Shown here piece by piece: positions 23,674 to 32,671 of a DNA stretch of 41,553 bases. Under the pieces are notes generated by a model that was not told where the DNA came from, made no database searches, and saw only the letters and a program-made list of their open reading frames with translations. The position numbers and the translations under genes were made by a program. Where the stretch lies: assembly GCA_025362015.1 (NCBI GenBank), contig JANYIO010000106.1, positions 1 through 41,553 of the forward strand. Reading direction: 5' to 3'. The DNA is from Gammaproteobacteria bacterium. Its GTDB lineage: Bacteria > Pseudomonadota > Gammaproteobacteria > Pseudomonadales > Cellvibrionaceae. Numbering within the stretch: the stretch's first letter is position 1; the number at the start of each line of letters is the position of its first letter.

Positions 23674-24342
23674 GATATTTAGTCCTTAAAAAGGTTGGTG
23701 AAAAATTCCGATTACGAGTTTATTAGGCATGCAAACCGACATTTATTCTGTCGCATAAAATTGCTAGTTTACAAAGATATTTCCGTAATTTTTTATATCA
23801 ACATTCCGTATGTTTTAAATAAAAAAATAGTTTATTTTTTTACATGATCTAGAAAATAATTTTTTCAATAACTCTGGTAACGAGTTGTAGCGAGATTTTT
23901 ATAATTAATTACAAGCAGCAACGTTACTCCAGAGGCTGCGGGAAAAACATTACGAAACATTACGGACTGATAATGTAAATTAATATTTTTATGTGTCGCA
24001 GAAATCATCAAAAATTAAAAAAACCACGAAAACCGAATAAAAATTTAATCATTTTAAAATTAATTATTAGTGAAGAAATTTGTTACTAACGACACCGCCC
24101 TGCGAATAAATCCTGTTACATTGCAATAGCATGATTTATATACCCACACCTTTTTGCGGAATGTTCATTATTGTTAATCTGTATTGATCGAATAAGGGGA
24201 TCTGGTATAAAAGTCTGAGTTGCTGCGAGTCGCACTGCATGGCGCGCAAATGACTTTATGCTTAAGTAAGTTTGTTAGCGCACAGACTTACGAATGCGCG
24301 ACGGCTTAGGCTCTTGGTTTAATACAGAAGGAACCCAATATC
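23674..24342. promoter_or_regulatory. Long AT-rich divergent intergenic region
   Basis: 669 bp between divergently transcribed hypF and the oleate hydratase gene; no gene visible. It must hold the promoter of the minus-strand hyp/hydrogenase-like run. Two possible control elements are visible: a 10-nt direct repeat AAACATTACG in tandem ending near 23964, and the overlapping inverted repeat ACATTA-N8-TAATGT (23957-23976). A small hairpin (CGAC/GTCG) lies about 70 bp before hypF. I do not find a clear FNR or NifA/sigma-54 site. Confidence 0.5.
24184..24211 (+). promoter_or_regulatory. Sigma-70-like promoter for oleate hydratase gene
   Basis: TTGATC (24184-24189) and TATAAA (24206-24211) are separated by 16 bp and lie about 130 bp before the start codon at 24343. 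The fit to -35/-10 consensus is good; the long leader that follows is G/C-richer than its surroundings. Prediction only. Confidence 0.5.
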
Positions 24343-25914
24343 ATGAACTCTCCTGTAAAAGCCTACCTAATTGGGGGCGGTATAGGCTCTCTCGCCGCAG
24401 CGGCCTTCATGATCCGCGACGGCGGTTTGCACGGAAAAGATATCACCATTCTTGAAAGTGGATTATTGATGGGCGGCAGTTTGGATGGCGCAGGTGACGC
24501 TGAACGTGGCTACTCATTGCGCGGTGGGCGCATGCTCACCACCGACAACTATGAATGCACGTGGGATTTATTTAAATCAATTCCCTCCCTCGAAAACGAT
24601 GGCAAATCAGTATTTGAAGAGACCGAAGATTTCAATCATCGCCATCAATCCTATTCGATGGCTCGCCTAGTCGACAAACTCAGGGCAAAAGTAGACGTAA
24701 CCTCGATGGGCTTTTCCATGCAACACCGCAAGGAATTATTGAAGCTCAGCAATGCGGAGGAAAAAGATTTAGGTGCCAGCTGCATTACCGATTGGTTTTC
24801 TTCCAGCTTTTTCACCACCGAGTTCTGGTTTATGTGGGCCACTACTTTTGCCTTTCAGCCATGGCACAGCGCAGTGGAATTCAAACGTTATATGCATCGC
24901 TTTATGCTGGAATTTACGCACATTGAAACACTTGCCGGAGTCAAACGTACTATCTACAACCAATATGATTCGCTAGTGCTGCCCTTGAAAATCTGGCTTG
25001 AGGATAATGGGGTACGCATGGTGAATGCCTGTAAGGTAACCGGGCTGGATCACACGCTGGTCGACGATAAATTCACAGTTACCAATATCCACTGCCTGCG
25101 TCAGGACACGATTGAAGTAATAGCAGTCAATGAGGGCGACCTGGTATTTTTGCAAAATGGCTCTATGACGGATGCCTCAAGCCTTGGCTCAATGACCAGC
25201 GCCCCGGAAAAACTCACCAAAGCTGACAGCAACGGCTGGAACCTGTGGGAAACCCTGGCAGAAGGCAGACCCGAATTTGGTAACCCTACGGCGTTTACTA
25301 GCTGTATCGCACAATCCAGTTGGGAATCTTTTACTGTCACCTTGAAAGAGCCCACATTTTTTAACCTTATGCACCAGTTCAGTGGTAACGCAGCGGGCAC
25401 CGGTGGCCTGGTTACCTTTAAAGACTCTAATTGGCTAATGTCAATTGTATTGGCGCATCAGCCACATTTTGTTAATCAACCGAAAGACGTGCAAGTATTC
25501 TGGGGCTATGCCCTGTTTCCAGACCGCATTGGCAATTTTGTTGCTAAACCTATGGAAGAGTGCAACGGCGCTGAAATTCTGCAAGAGCTATGCGGACACT
25601 TGCGTTTTGATTTGGACGTATTCAAAACTGCCAACTGTATTCCCTGTCGCATGCCTTATATCACCAGTATGTTTATGCCGCGCAACCACAGCGATCGACC
25701 ACTGCCAGTACCAAAAGGTACGCGCAATTTTGCCTTTATCAGCCAGTTTGTGGAAATTGCCGATGATGTCGTATTTACCGTGGAATATTCGATACGTGCT
25801 GCACAAATAGCGGTGTACCAACTACTCGCGTTGGAACACAAGGTGCCCCCGGTTACACCTCACGACAAATCATTGCGAGTTCAGTTTGAAGCCTTAGTAA
25901 AAGCTTTTAGCTAA
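24343..25914 (+). CDS. ohyA: Oleate hydratase (FAD-dependent fatty acid double-bond hydratase)
   Basis: 523 residues of the oleate hydratase / MCRA family. Near the N-terminus is the FAD-binding KAYLIGGGIGSLAAAAFMI, then ESGLLMGGSLDGAG and RGGRMLTTDNYECTWDLF, the family signature holding catalytic residues. Middle and C-terminal blocks include TTEFWFMWATTFAFQPWHSAVEF, NQYDSLVLPLKIWL, and MPYITSMFMPRNHSDRP. It adds water to the cis-9 double bond of oleate or linoleate to make 10-hydroxy fatty acids; the reaction needs FAD but is not a net oxidation. The length fits the shorter members of the family. ATG follows GAAGGAACCC. It heads a plus-strand group with a reductase and lipid transport genes, consistent with fatty acid detoxification or use. 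Confidence 0.93.
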   Translation: MNSPVKAYLIGGGIGSLAAAAFMIRDGGLHGKDITILESGLLMGGSLDGAGDAERGYSLRGGRMLTTDNYECTWDLFKSIPSLENDGKSVFEETEDFNHRHQSYSMARLVDKLRAKVDVTSMGFSMQHRKELLKLSNAEEKDLGASCITDWFSSSFFTTEFWFMWATTFAFQPWHSAVEFKRYMHRFMLEFTHIETLAGVKRTIYNQYDSLVLPLKIWLEDNGVRMVNACKVTGLDHTLVDDKFTVTNIHCLRQDTIEVIAVNEGDLVFLQNGSMTDASSLGSMTSAPEKLTKADSNGWNLWETLAEGRPEFGNPTAFTSCIAQSSWESFTVTLKEPTFFNLMHQFSGNAAGTGGLVTFKDSNWLMSIVLAHQPHFVNQPKDVQVFWGYALFPDRIGNFVAKPMEECNGAEILQELCGHLRFDLDVFKTANCIPCRMPYITSMFMPRNHSDRPLPVPKGTRNFAFISQFVEIADDVVFTVEYSIRAAQIAVYQLLALEHKVPPVTPHDKSLRVQFEALVKAFS

Positions 25915-26000
25915 AAGTGGTTTCGAACTATGGAGGAGCGGAACTTATTCCTGCTTGCCGCTATTGATTATTCAGTATCACAACATTGAGGAACAACATC

Positions 26001-27125
26001 ATGGAACAACTATCAGCCAAACGAACAGCGCCAGCGCCATTTTCACCCGAAAGGCGCGCCTTACCTACTTTTAATCTAACTGACGGCTTAGCTAGAAATA
26101 CCTCGGTTAACCATAGAATTGTGCTTAATTCTCGTCCGGATGGTGCACCAACTGCAGCAAACTTTCGCATGGAAGAACTGGCCATTCCGGATATTTCTAA
26201 CGGGCAAATACTGCTGCGCACACTCTATCTTTCACTTGACCCTTACATGCGTGGCCGCATGAGCGATGCTCCGTCTTACGCTCCACCCGTAGCAATAGGA
26301 GAAGTCATGGGCGGTAGTACGATTGCACGCGTACAAGCCTCACAACATCCCGAGTATGAGGTCGGAGATCTGGTGCTGAGTTACGGCGGCTGGCAGAAAT
26401 TTGCGGTTTCTGATGGCAACGGGCTTACTAAACTTAACTCGCAAATACCCCACCCATCACTCTGTTTAGGGGTGCTCGGTATGCCTGGCTTTACCGCCTA
26501 TATGGGCTTGCTTGATATTGGCAAGCCACGAGTGGGTGAAACTGTAGTGGTTGCTGCAGCCAGCGGTGCAGTTGGTTCAGCCGTAGGACAAATTGCCAAG
26601 CTTAACGGCTGTCGTGTGGTCGGCATTGCTGGCGGCCCAGAAAAGTGTCGTTATGTAACCGAAGAGCTGGGTTTTGATGCCTGTATTGATCACCAGAGTA
26701 GTGATTTACCAAAAAAACTGGCAGCGGCTTGTTTACATGGAATAGATATTTATTTTGAAAGTGTTGGCGGTGCAATTTTTGACGCAGTTTTGCCCTTACT
26801 CAATGTCCATGCCCGCATACCTTTGTGCGGCACAATCGCCAATTACAACAACACGACTAACTCGCCACTTAGCACAGACCATCTTGGGCTATTAACTCAC
26901 ACAGCATTAGCCAAGCGCATAAAACTTCAAGGCTTTATTATTTTCGACGACTATGGCCCCCGCTTTGGCGAGTTTTTTAGCCAAATGAGTGCATGGGTGA
27001 ATGAAGGCAGAATCAAGTACCGCGAAGATATAGTTGATGGATTGGAAAATGCGCCCTTGGCGTTTATTGGTCTGCTGGAAGGTAAAAATTTCGGCAAATT
27101 AATAATTCGTGTCGCTGAGGAATAA
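26001..27125 (+). CDS. Zinc-independent MDR oxidoreductase, CurA/leukotriene B4 dehydrogenase-like
   Basis: 374 residues from ATG 26001 (GAGGAACAACATC ribosome binding site); a TTG 15 bp upstream is less likely. Family blocks are [54 protein letters not shown], and the Rossmann segment [21 protein letters not shown] (AxxGxVG type, NADPH-binding). Near the end comes [17 protein letters not shown]. There are no zinc-ligand cysteines in the usual places. CurA-like enzymes reduce alpha,beta-unsaturated ketones with NADPH. Next to oleate hydratase, it could act on oxidised fatty acid products, but this is inference. The next gene begins 8 bp after its stop. Confidence 0.88.
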   Translation: MEQLSAKRTAPAPFSPERRALPTFNLTDGLARNTSVNHRIVLNSRPDGAPTAANFRMEELAIPDISNGQILLRTLYLSLDPYMRGRMSDAPSYAPPVAIGEVMGGSTIARVQASQHPEYEVGDLVLSYGGWQKFAVSDGNGLTKLNSQIPHPSLCLGVLGMPGFTAYMGLLDIGKPRVGETVVVAAASGAVGSAVGQIAKLNGCRVVGIAGGPEKCRYVTEELGFDACIDHQSSDLPKKLAAACLHGIDIYFESVGGAIFDAVLPLLNVHARIPLCGTIANYNNTTNSPLSTDHLGLLTHTALAKRIKLQGFIIFDDYGPRFGEFFSQMSAWVNEGRIKYREDIVDGLENAPLAFIGLLEGKNFGKLIIRVAEE

Positions 27126-27132
27126 TCCTAAA

Positions 27133-28452
27133 ATGCAACGATACAACCTAATACTGGTCGCAGTGATAAGTTTGGCAATGTTACTAGTTGCCGCTTGCAG
27201 TGAACCCACTACGCAACCAGTAAGCGCCGGAATGGGCGCAAACCCCAACCTGCCAGCGCCTCATCACACACTTATTCCAACAGTTAACATAGCGCCGGCA
27301 AAAGGCTGGCCAGCCAATACAACACCCGTTGGCCCATCTGGAACAAAAGTTGTCGCTTTCGCTAAAGGGCTGGATCACCCGCGCTGGATTTATGTGTTGC
27401 CCAATGGTGATGTCCTGGTGGCAGAAACCAATGCCCCCACCAGACCCGATGATCGCAAAGGCTTTAAAGGTTGGGTCATGGGCCTGGTGATGAAAAAAGC
27501 TGGCGCAGGCGTAGCCAGTGCCAATCGCATCACGCTCTTGCGCGACACTGATGGCGATGGCATAGCGGACATAAGGTCGCCATTTATGGAAAAGCTTAAC
27601 TCACCTTTTGGCATGGCCTTGGTGGGCGACAATTTTTATGTAGCTAACACTGATGCCATAGAGCGTTTCACTTACCACAGTGGCGACCTGCAAATCACTG
27701 CCCCCGGTGTCCGACTTACCAGCTTGCCCGCTGGCACTATCAATCATCACTGGACGAAAAACATTATCGCCAGTAACGACGGTGCTCACATTTATGCCAC
27801 AGTGGGCTCAAATAGCAACGTCGCTGAAAACGGGATAGCGGCGGAAGCAGAGCGCGCTGCCATTTGGGAAATAGATATCAATAGCGGTGCTCATCGTATT
27901 TTTGCCGGCGGCCTGCGCAATCCTAATGGTATGGCCTGGGAACCGACCAGTGGCACACTTTGGACAGTTGCGAATGAGCGCGACGAAATAGGCAACGATT
28001 TAGTACCTGACTATTTAACATCAGTGCGTGATGGAGGTTTTTATGGCTGGCCCTATAGCTATTATGGTCAGCATATTGATGCACGCGTAACACCACCACG
28101 TCCTGATTTAGTTGCCAAAGCAATTTCACCAGACTATGCATTGGGTGCACACACCGCCTCGCTTGGCCTCGTGTCAGCAGCCGGAAATAATCTACCCCCA
28201 AGCTTCGCTAACGGCATGTTCGTCGGTCAGCATGGCTCATGGAATCGCAATCCGCGCAGTGGTTACAAAGTTATTTTTATTTCATTCGTTAACGGTAAAG
28301 CAAGCGGCGCGCCCCTGGATGTGCTCACTGGCTTTCTTAATGACGAAGGTAACGCTTATGGCAGGCCTGTCGGTGTAGAACTCGATAAAACTGGCGCATT
28401 ACTGGTGGCTGACGATGTCGGTAATATTATCTGGCGCCTTAGCGCAAATTAA
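27133..28452 (+). CDS. PQQ-dependent sugar/sorbosone dehydrogenase-like lipoprotein
   Basis: 439 residues from ATG 27133, which follows GAGGAATAATCCT; a GTG at 27109 also opens the frame but would add eight charged residues before the signal. The lipoprotein signal is [12 protein letters not shown]-type (lipobox VAAC). The mature part is a six-bladed NHL/GDH beta-propeller of the sorbosone dehydrogenase type: [75 protein letters not shown] and [19 protein letters not shown]. Such proteins often bind PQQ and Ca2+ and oxidise sugars or aldehydes in the periplasm. Real substrate unknown. It appears co-transcribed with the preceding reductase. Confidence 0.88.
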   Translation: MQRYNLILVAVISLAMLLVAACSEPTTQPVSAGMGANPNLPAPHHTLIPTVNIAPAKGWPANTTPVGPSGTKVVAFAKGLDHPRWIYVLPNGDVLVAETNAPTRPDDRKGFKGWVMGLVMKKAGAGVASANRITLLRDTDGDGIADIRSPFMEKLNSPFGMALVGDNFYVANTDAIERFTYHSGDLQITAPGVRLTSLPAGTINHHWTKNIIASNDGAHIYATVGSNSNVAENGIAAEAERAAIWEIDINSGAHRIFAGGLRNPNGMAWEPTSGTLWTVANERDEIGNDLVPDYLTSVRDGGFYGWPYSYYGQHIDARVTPPRPDLVAKAISPDYALGAHTASLGLVSAAGNNLPPSFANGMFVGQHGSWNRNPRSGYKVIFISFVNGKASGAPLDVLTGFLNDEGNAYGRPVGVELDKTGALLVADDVGNIIWRLSAN

Positions 28453-28553
28453 TTCAACACCATGAGCCCTAAACATGATTAGAAAAGCATAATTAGAAAA
28501 ATTAGTTGCACAGTTTTTATAAATAGTTTTCATCAAAATTTTTGAGGAGAAAA

Positions 28554-29666
28554 ATGACCGACGCGAGTTTTAGCATTGACAGCCACAATACGGAATGCAC
28601 GTTACATATCAGTGGCGACTGGCACTTGGGTAAAACTCCCGAAGGCACTGCGATCTATACAAATATTCCTAACGACTGCAAAAAAATTACTATATCAACA
28701 ACAGAGGTCGGCACCTGGGATTCCAGCCTGGCAATAGAGCTGTTGCAATTAGTGCGCTGGTGCGCTGATAAAAAAATTAATCTAAATACCTCCGCCGCTC
28801 CCGAGGGTATACAACAATTATTAAGCCTTGCCATTGCGGTTCCCAGTTATGAATCCAACACGAATGAAAACCCAAATGGTTTTGTAGAAAAACTTCATCA
28901 ACGCATAGAAAATTTGGGCGGAGAAGTTCGCGCAACATTTATTTTTATTGGTGCAACTGCCTTGGCATTTCAGCAATGGTTACTCGGTAAAGCTAAAACA
29001 CGGCGCAGCGATCTTTTATTTTTTATTGACCAGGCAGGCCCCAAAGCCTTGCCGATTGTCACCCTGATTAGCCTATCTGTAGGGATGATTCTCGCCTACT
29101 TAGGCTCAGTGCAATTGCGCCAATTAGGTGCGCAAGTCTATGTAGCAAATTTAGTTTCTATTGGCATGGTGCGCGAAATGGGCGCACTCATGACTGCAAT
29201 TATTATTGCTGGTCGCACTGGCGCTGCCTATGCAGCGCAACTCGGCACTATGCAAGTCAATGAAGAAATTGATGCGCTTAAAACCATGGGCATTTCCAGC
29301 ATGGAATTTTTAGTATTGCCACGCTTACTCGCATTAATTTTTATTATGCCCTTACTCTGCATTTACGCAGATCTTATCGGCATGGCGGGTGGTGCACTTA
29401 TCGCATTAGGCATGGATGTAAGCTTCAATCAATATATTTTGCAAACGCAAGGCGCGGTAGATTGGGCAGATATTTTTATTGGTTTATTTAAAAGTATGAT
29501 CTTTGGCATTTTAATTGCGACAGCCGGTTGTCAGGCGGGTTTAAATTGCGGGCGCAGCTCAACCGCTGTTGGTGTAGCCACTACTAATGCAGTAGTTAAA
29601 GCCATTGTCTATTTAGTGATGGCCGATGCCGCGTTCAATGTGCTGTTTGATAAGTTGGGAATTTAA
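28554..29666 (+). CDS. MlaE-type ABC permease fused to an N-terminal STAS domain
   Basis: 370 residues from ATG 28554, behind GAGGAGAAAA; an earlier in-frame start at 28542 would bury the ribosome binding site. Residues 1-100 are a STAS-like domain (TLHISGDWHLG, VGTWDSSLAIELLQLVRWC), the equivalent of stand-alone MlaB. The rest is an MlaE permease with five to six helices: LPIVTLISLSVGMILAYLG, VREMGALMTAIIIAGRTGAAYAAQLGTM, NEEIDALKTMGI and GLNCGRSSTAVGVATTNAV. It forms the inner membrane part of an MCE-type lipid transporter. First gene of a four-gene operon (permease, ATPase, MCE protein, lipoprotein). Confidence 0.93.
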   Translation: MTDASFSIDSHNTECTLHISGDWHLGKTPEGTAIYTNIPNDCKKITISTTEVGTWDSSLAIELLQLVRWCADKKINLNTSAAPEGIQQLLSLAIAVPSYESNTNENPNGFVEKLHQRIENLGGEVRATFIFIGATALAFQQWLLGKAKTRRSDLLFFIDQAGPKALPIVTLISLSVGMILAYLGSVQLRQLGAQVYVANLVSIGMVREMGALMTAIIIAGRTGAAYAAQLGTMQVNEEIDALKTMGISSMEFLVLPRLLALIFIMPLLCIYADLIGMAGGALIALGMDVSFNQYILQTQGAVDWADIFIGLFKSMIFGILIATAGCQAGLNCGRSSTAVGVATTNAVVKAIVYLVMADAAFNVLFDKLGI

Positions 29667-29668
29667 CC

Positions 29669-30502
29669 ATGACAACTGCAGCCTATATTGCTAAAAACCC
29701 GAGTGCCGTAAAAGACGAACCATTTGTAGCCGTGCGCGATCTCACCATTAGTTATGGCGATAGAATTATCCAGCAAAATTTAAACTTCGATATCAAAAAG
29801 AACGATATATTTTTTATTATTGGCGGCAGTGGTTCAGGTAAAACCACCTTACTGAAAAGTATGATTGGCTTGCTACCGCCCATTCAAGGTGAAACACTTT
29901 ATGGAGGCACTAATTTTTATAATGCCAATGACACTACCCAGCTGGAATTATTAAAAGGCTGGGGCATAACCTATCAATCAGGTGCGCTATTTTCCAGCAT
30001 GTCAATTGCAGAAAATGTGGCCCTGCCCTTGCAGCTATATACCGATTTATCAGAAAAACAAATTGCGGAAACCGTTTCTTACAAATTAGCTTTAGTCGGC
30101 CTTTCCGGCTTTGAAACATTTTATCCCGCAGAATTAAGTGGTGGCATGCACAAACGTGCGGGCCTTGCTCGCGCCCTGGCGCTAGACCCAAAATTATTAT
30201 TTTTTGATGAACCTTCCGCAGGCTTGGACCCTATCAGCTCATTACGCCTCGATCAATTAATTGTGCAAATTTGCCAAGCGTTAGATTCTACCGTGATCAT
30301 TGTATCCCACGAATTGCCGAGCATCTTATCTATAGGCACTAATGGCGTTATTTTAGATGCGCAAGCTAAAACCATGCTCGATAGCGGTGACCCAAAACAA
30401 ATGTTAATAAATAGTAAAGAGGAAAAAGTGCGTCAATTTTTAAATCGCGCAGAAAATACAACGACAAAGGCTATTAAAAACAATGAAGAGAAAAAAACAT
30501 GA
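29669..30502 (+). CDS. MlaF-type ABC ATPase
   Basis: 277 residues. Walker A is IIGGSGSGKTTLLKS, the Q-loop is ITYQSGALFSSMS (typical of MlaF), the signature motif is ELSGGMHKRAGLARALALDP and Walker B is LLFFDEPSAGLDP; the H-loop is VSHE. It powers the MlaE-type permease encoded just upstream (2-bp gap) and overlaps the next gene by 4 bp. The C-terminus is slightly extended and Lys/Asn/Glu-rich. Role: ATP hydrolysis for phospholipid or other lipid traffic across the inner membrane; the direction cannot be read from sequence. Confidence 0.95.
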   Translation: MTTAAYIAKNPSAVKDEPFVAVRDLTISYGDRIIQQNLNFDIKKNDIFFIIGGSGSGKTTLLKSMIGLLPPIQGETLYGGTNFYNANDTTQLELLKGWGITYQSGALFSSMSIAENVALPLQLYTDLSEKQIAETVSYKLALVGLSGFETFYPAELSGGMHKRAGLARALALDPKLLFFDEPSAGLDPISSLRLDQLIVQICQALDSTVIIVSHELPSILSIGTNGVILDAQAKTMLDSGDPKQMLINSKEEKVRQFLNRAENTTTKAIKNNEEKKT

Positions 30503-31494
30503 CAAGTATTGAAAAGGCACCCACTAATTCTCCAAACAAAACCAATGCATCGTTTACGATAGGAGCATTTATTGTCGGAGCTATAGCGTTAGTATTTGTT
30601 GCGTTATTATTTTTTTCTGGTGGGCGTTTATTCACCCACAAAGAACGCGTAATAATGTATTTCGTTGGCTCTGTGCAAGGCTTACAAATAGGCGCACCGA
30701 TTAAATTGAAAGGTGTGGTACTTGGCGAAGTTACCGACATTCAAATTAATTTTCAAAATGATGATAAATCCATCACTACCCCACAAACGATAATTACCGC
30801 CGTCACCGCAGAGCTAGTAATGAAACGTATTAACCGCCAGGGTGCTAATGCCAAAGGTGAGTTTTTTAATGAAGCTATTCAAAATGGATTGCGGGCACAA
30901 CTTAATTTCCAAAGTTTTTTAACGGGACTTTTATATATTGAGTTAGATTTTTATCCCAAAACACCTGTAGTACTTTATCAACTACAAAATGAATATCGCG
31001 AGCTACCGACTATTGCGACTGAATTTGAAGAAATATCCAAAATTGTACAAGAAATAGATTTTAAAGGCCTAGTCAAAAATCTCGATCATCTAGCAACTCA
31101 AGCAACTGTCATTATAGACAGCGGCGTCATTGAAAAAACCCTGGGTGACTTTGCCCGCGCAGCAAACTCTGTTGAAACTACCGCAAACAGTGTAAATCAA
31201 CTGGTTAAAAAACTTGATGGCACACGCATGCAAGCCGATACTTTTCTAAAGCAACTTAACACTAAAATGCCACAGGTTGCCGACGCAATGACTCACACCC
31301 TGGAAAAAATTAATCTGGCCGCAGGTTCAATTAATAACACCTTTTCTGAAGATGCACCTTTGCTTAACCAATTAAATATCACACTTGAAGATATGAGCCG
31401 TTCTGCACAAGCATTTCGCAATTTAAGCGAAACGTTGGAACAACAACCTGAATCACTGTTACGCGGCAAAAACTCAACCGTTAAGGAGAAGTAA
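30499..31494 (+). CDS. MlaD-like MCE-domain protein
   Basis: 331 residues with one N-terminal membrane anchor (FTIGAFIVGAIALVFVALLFF) and one MCE domain: VIMYFVGSVQGLQIGAPIKLKGVVLGEVTDI is the typical G-L-x-x-G-A-P-V-x-x-x-G-V-x-x-G-x-V core. FLTGLLYIELDFYP follows the pore loop. The C-terminal part is long and helical, longer than E. coli MlaD (183 aa) and more like PqiB/LetB-type or cyanobacterial MCE proteins with a coiled-coil needle. It sits in the periplasm as a ring and binds lipid. The start overlaps the ATPase stop by 4 bp. Confidence 0.92.
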   Translation: MTSIEKAPTNSPNKTNASFTIGAFIVGAIALVFVALLFFSGGRLFTHKERVIMYFVGSVQGLQIGAPIKLKGVVLGEVTDIQINFQNDDKSITTPQTIITAVTAELVMKRINRQGANAKGEFFNEAIQNGLRAQLNFQSFLTGLLYIELDFYPKTPVVLYQLQNEYRELPTIATEFEEISKIVQEIDFKGLVKNLDHLATQATVIIDSGVIEKTLGDFARAANSVETTANSVNQLVKKLDGTRMQADTFLKQLNTKMPQVADAMTHTLEKINLAAGSINNTFSEDAPLLNQLNITLEDMSRSAQAFRNLSETLEQQPESLLRGKNSTVKEK

Positions 31495-31497
31495 TCA

Positions 31498-32106
31498 ATG
31501 AAAACCATAATAAAAACTAAAATAGAAACAGTAATACTACTAACGGTGATCTGTAGCATTTTATGTAGTTGCCAACACTCACCACAAAAAAATTATTATT
31601 ATTTAAGCTCAACGCCTGTTGAACAAAAAGAATTCAAATCATCCGCTGAAAATATCACCAATGTTATTGGTATAGGTCCAATTGAGATTGCTGATTATTT
31701 AAATAGATCACAAATAGTTTATAACCAAACCGACAATACATTGAACATATCGGAAAATAACTACTGGGCGGAACCCTTAGACAAAGGCATAGCTCGCGTT
31801 ATCGCACTCAATCTTACACAACAGAACAGCAATCGCAGCTTCACCAACTTTCCATGGCGTAGCGACACCAAGCCGCGTTACAGCATTCGTGTACAAGTGA
31901 ACAGCTTGACACGCGCGGCTAACCAGGCAAGCATCTTCGCGACTTGGGAATTAATGGATAACGACACCAAAACAAACCTACAACGCCGTAATTTTATTCG
32001 CACGATACCCGTAGAGTCTAGCGCTAAAGATTTAGCTGAGGCTTACAGCAAATTGTTCGCGGAATTGGCAGGGGAAATAGATGGAGCTTTGCACAAGGTG
32101 CCTTGA
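31498..32106 (+). CDS. ABC-type transport auxiliary lipoprotein (PqiC-like)
   Basis: 202 residues. The signal peptide ends LTVICSILCSC, with a lipobox-like LCSC; the mature start is followed by the family hallmark YYYLSSTP. Later blocks are IGIGPIEIADYLNRSQIVY, NYWAEPLDKGIARVIALNL and RIRVQVNSLTR-like strands (SIRVQVNSLTRAAN). PqiC/LAL lipoproteins sit in the outer membrane and form a ring that continues the MCE tunnel. It is the last gene of the MCE operon, 3 bp after the MCE gene; a 19-nt tandem repeat overlaps its stop codon. Confidence 0.88.
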   Translation: MKTIIKTKIETVILLTVICSILCSCQHSPQKNYYYLSSTPVEQKEFKSSAENITNVIGIGPIEIADYLNRSQIVYNQTDNTLNISENNYWAEPLDKGIARVIALNLTQQNSNRSFTNFPWRSDTKPRYSIRVQVNSLTRAANQASIFATWELMDNDTKTNLQRRNFIRTIPVESSAKDLAEAYSKLFAELAGEIDGALHKVP

Positions 32107-32153
32107 ATTTAAAAAGATACCTTAAATTTAAAAAGATACCTTAAATTTAAATT
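32101..32153. repeat. 19-nt tandem repeat, 2.8 copies
   Basis: CCTTAAATTTAAAAAGATA is repeated almost exactly, with a third truncated copy. It overlaps the stop codon of the lipoprotein gene and lies between convergent transcription units. No hairpin with a T-run is evident here. Confidence 0.85.
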
Positions 32154-32221
32154 AGCGGGTTCACTTTATTAAACTTACTAAACCAAAACAAATAGGATCG
32201 CATCGTGTGCAACACCTGTCT

Positions 32222-32605
32222 TCACTTCAACGAGAGAACTTTAGCGATGCCATTGATGAGCGCGCTTTTATTGTAGGGTTTAACTATCCACGCTTTTATT
32301 TGCAGCTTAGCTGCTTGAGCTTTGAGCTCTGGGTTGGTTTGAGTGGTTAACATAAAAATAAGTGTATTGATGCCTTGCTCACGGATGTGGGAGCACATGG
32401 TAAGGCCATCCATTTTAGGCATATTGAGGTCGCTAATGATTAAGTCGATATTACCTTCGACTGCTAGTTTCAGCCCTTCTTCACCATTGACCGCTTCCAG
32501 CACTACATGTCCGGCTTGCACCAGATCCATTTTTAATTCTTCCCTAAAAGTCATTGAATCATCTACTAAAAGTATATTGGCCATGCTATCACTACACTCA
32601 CTCAT
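32222..32605 (-). CDS. CheY-like single-domain response regulator
   Basis: 127 residues, only a receiver domain. The phosphoacceptor Asp is in LIISDLNMPKMDG, the acidic pair in ILLVDDS, the switch Thr in FMLTTQT and the Lys in IVKPYNKS. The start may instead be the internal Met (MANILLVDDS, ATG at 32584), which is the more usual receiver N-terminus; neither has a good ribosome binding site. With no output domain, it must act by protein contacts. It is the third gene of a minus-strand group with a PAS-GGDEF protein and a CheX-like protein, 66 bp after the former. Confidence 0.9.
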   Translation of the reverse strand: MSECSDSMANILLVDDSMTFREELKMDLVQAGHVVLEAVNGEEGLKLAVEGNIDLIISDLNMPKMDGLTMCSHIREQGINTLIFMLTTQTNPELKAQAAKLQIKAWIVKPYNKSALINGIAKVLSLK

Positions 32606-32671
32606 GTATTGTTAGATTCAATTTGGCACCTGAGTGCAAAAAAAATAAAACTCTTTAAACGTTTGTACAAA

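Noticed and set aside
23674-24342. FNR or sigma-54 control site for the hyp genes
   Set aside because: I found no TTGAT-N4-ATCAA and no GG-N10-GC promoter in a convincing position.
25445-25810. 121-codon frame within the oleate hydratase gene
   Set aside because: Shifted frame on the same strand as a clear, full-length enzyme gene.
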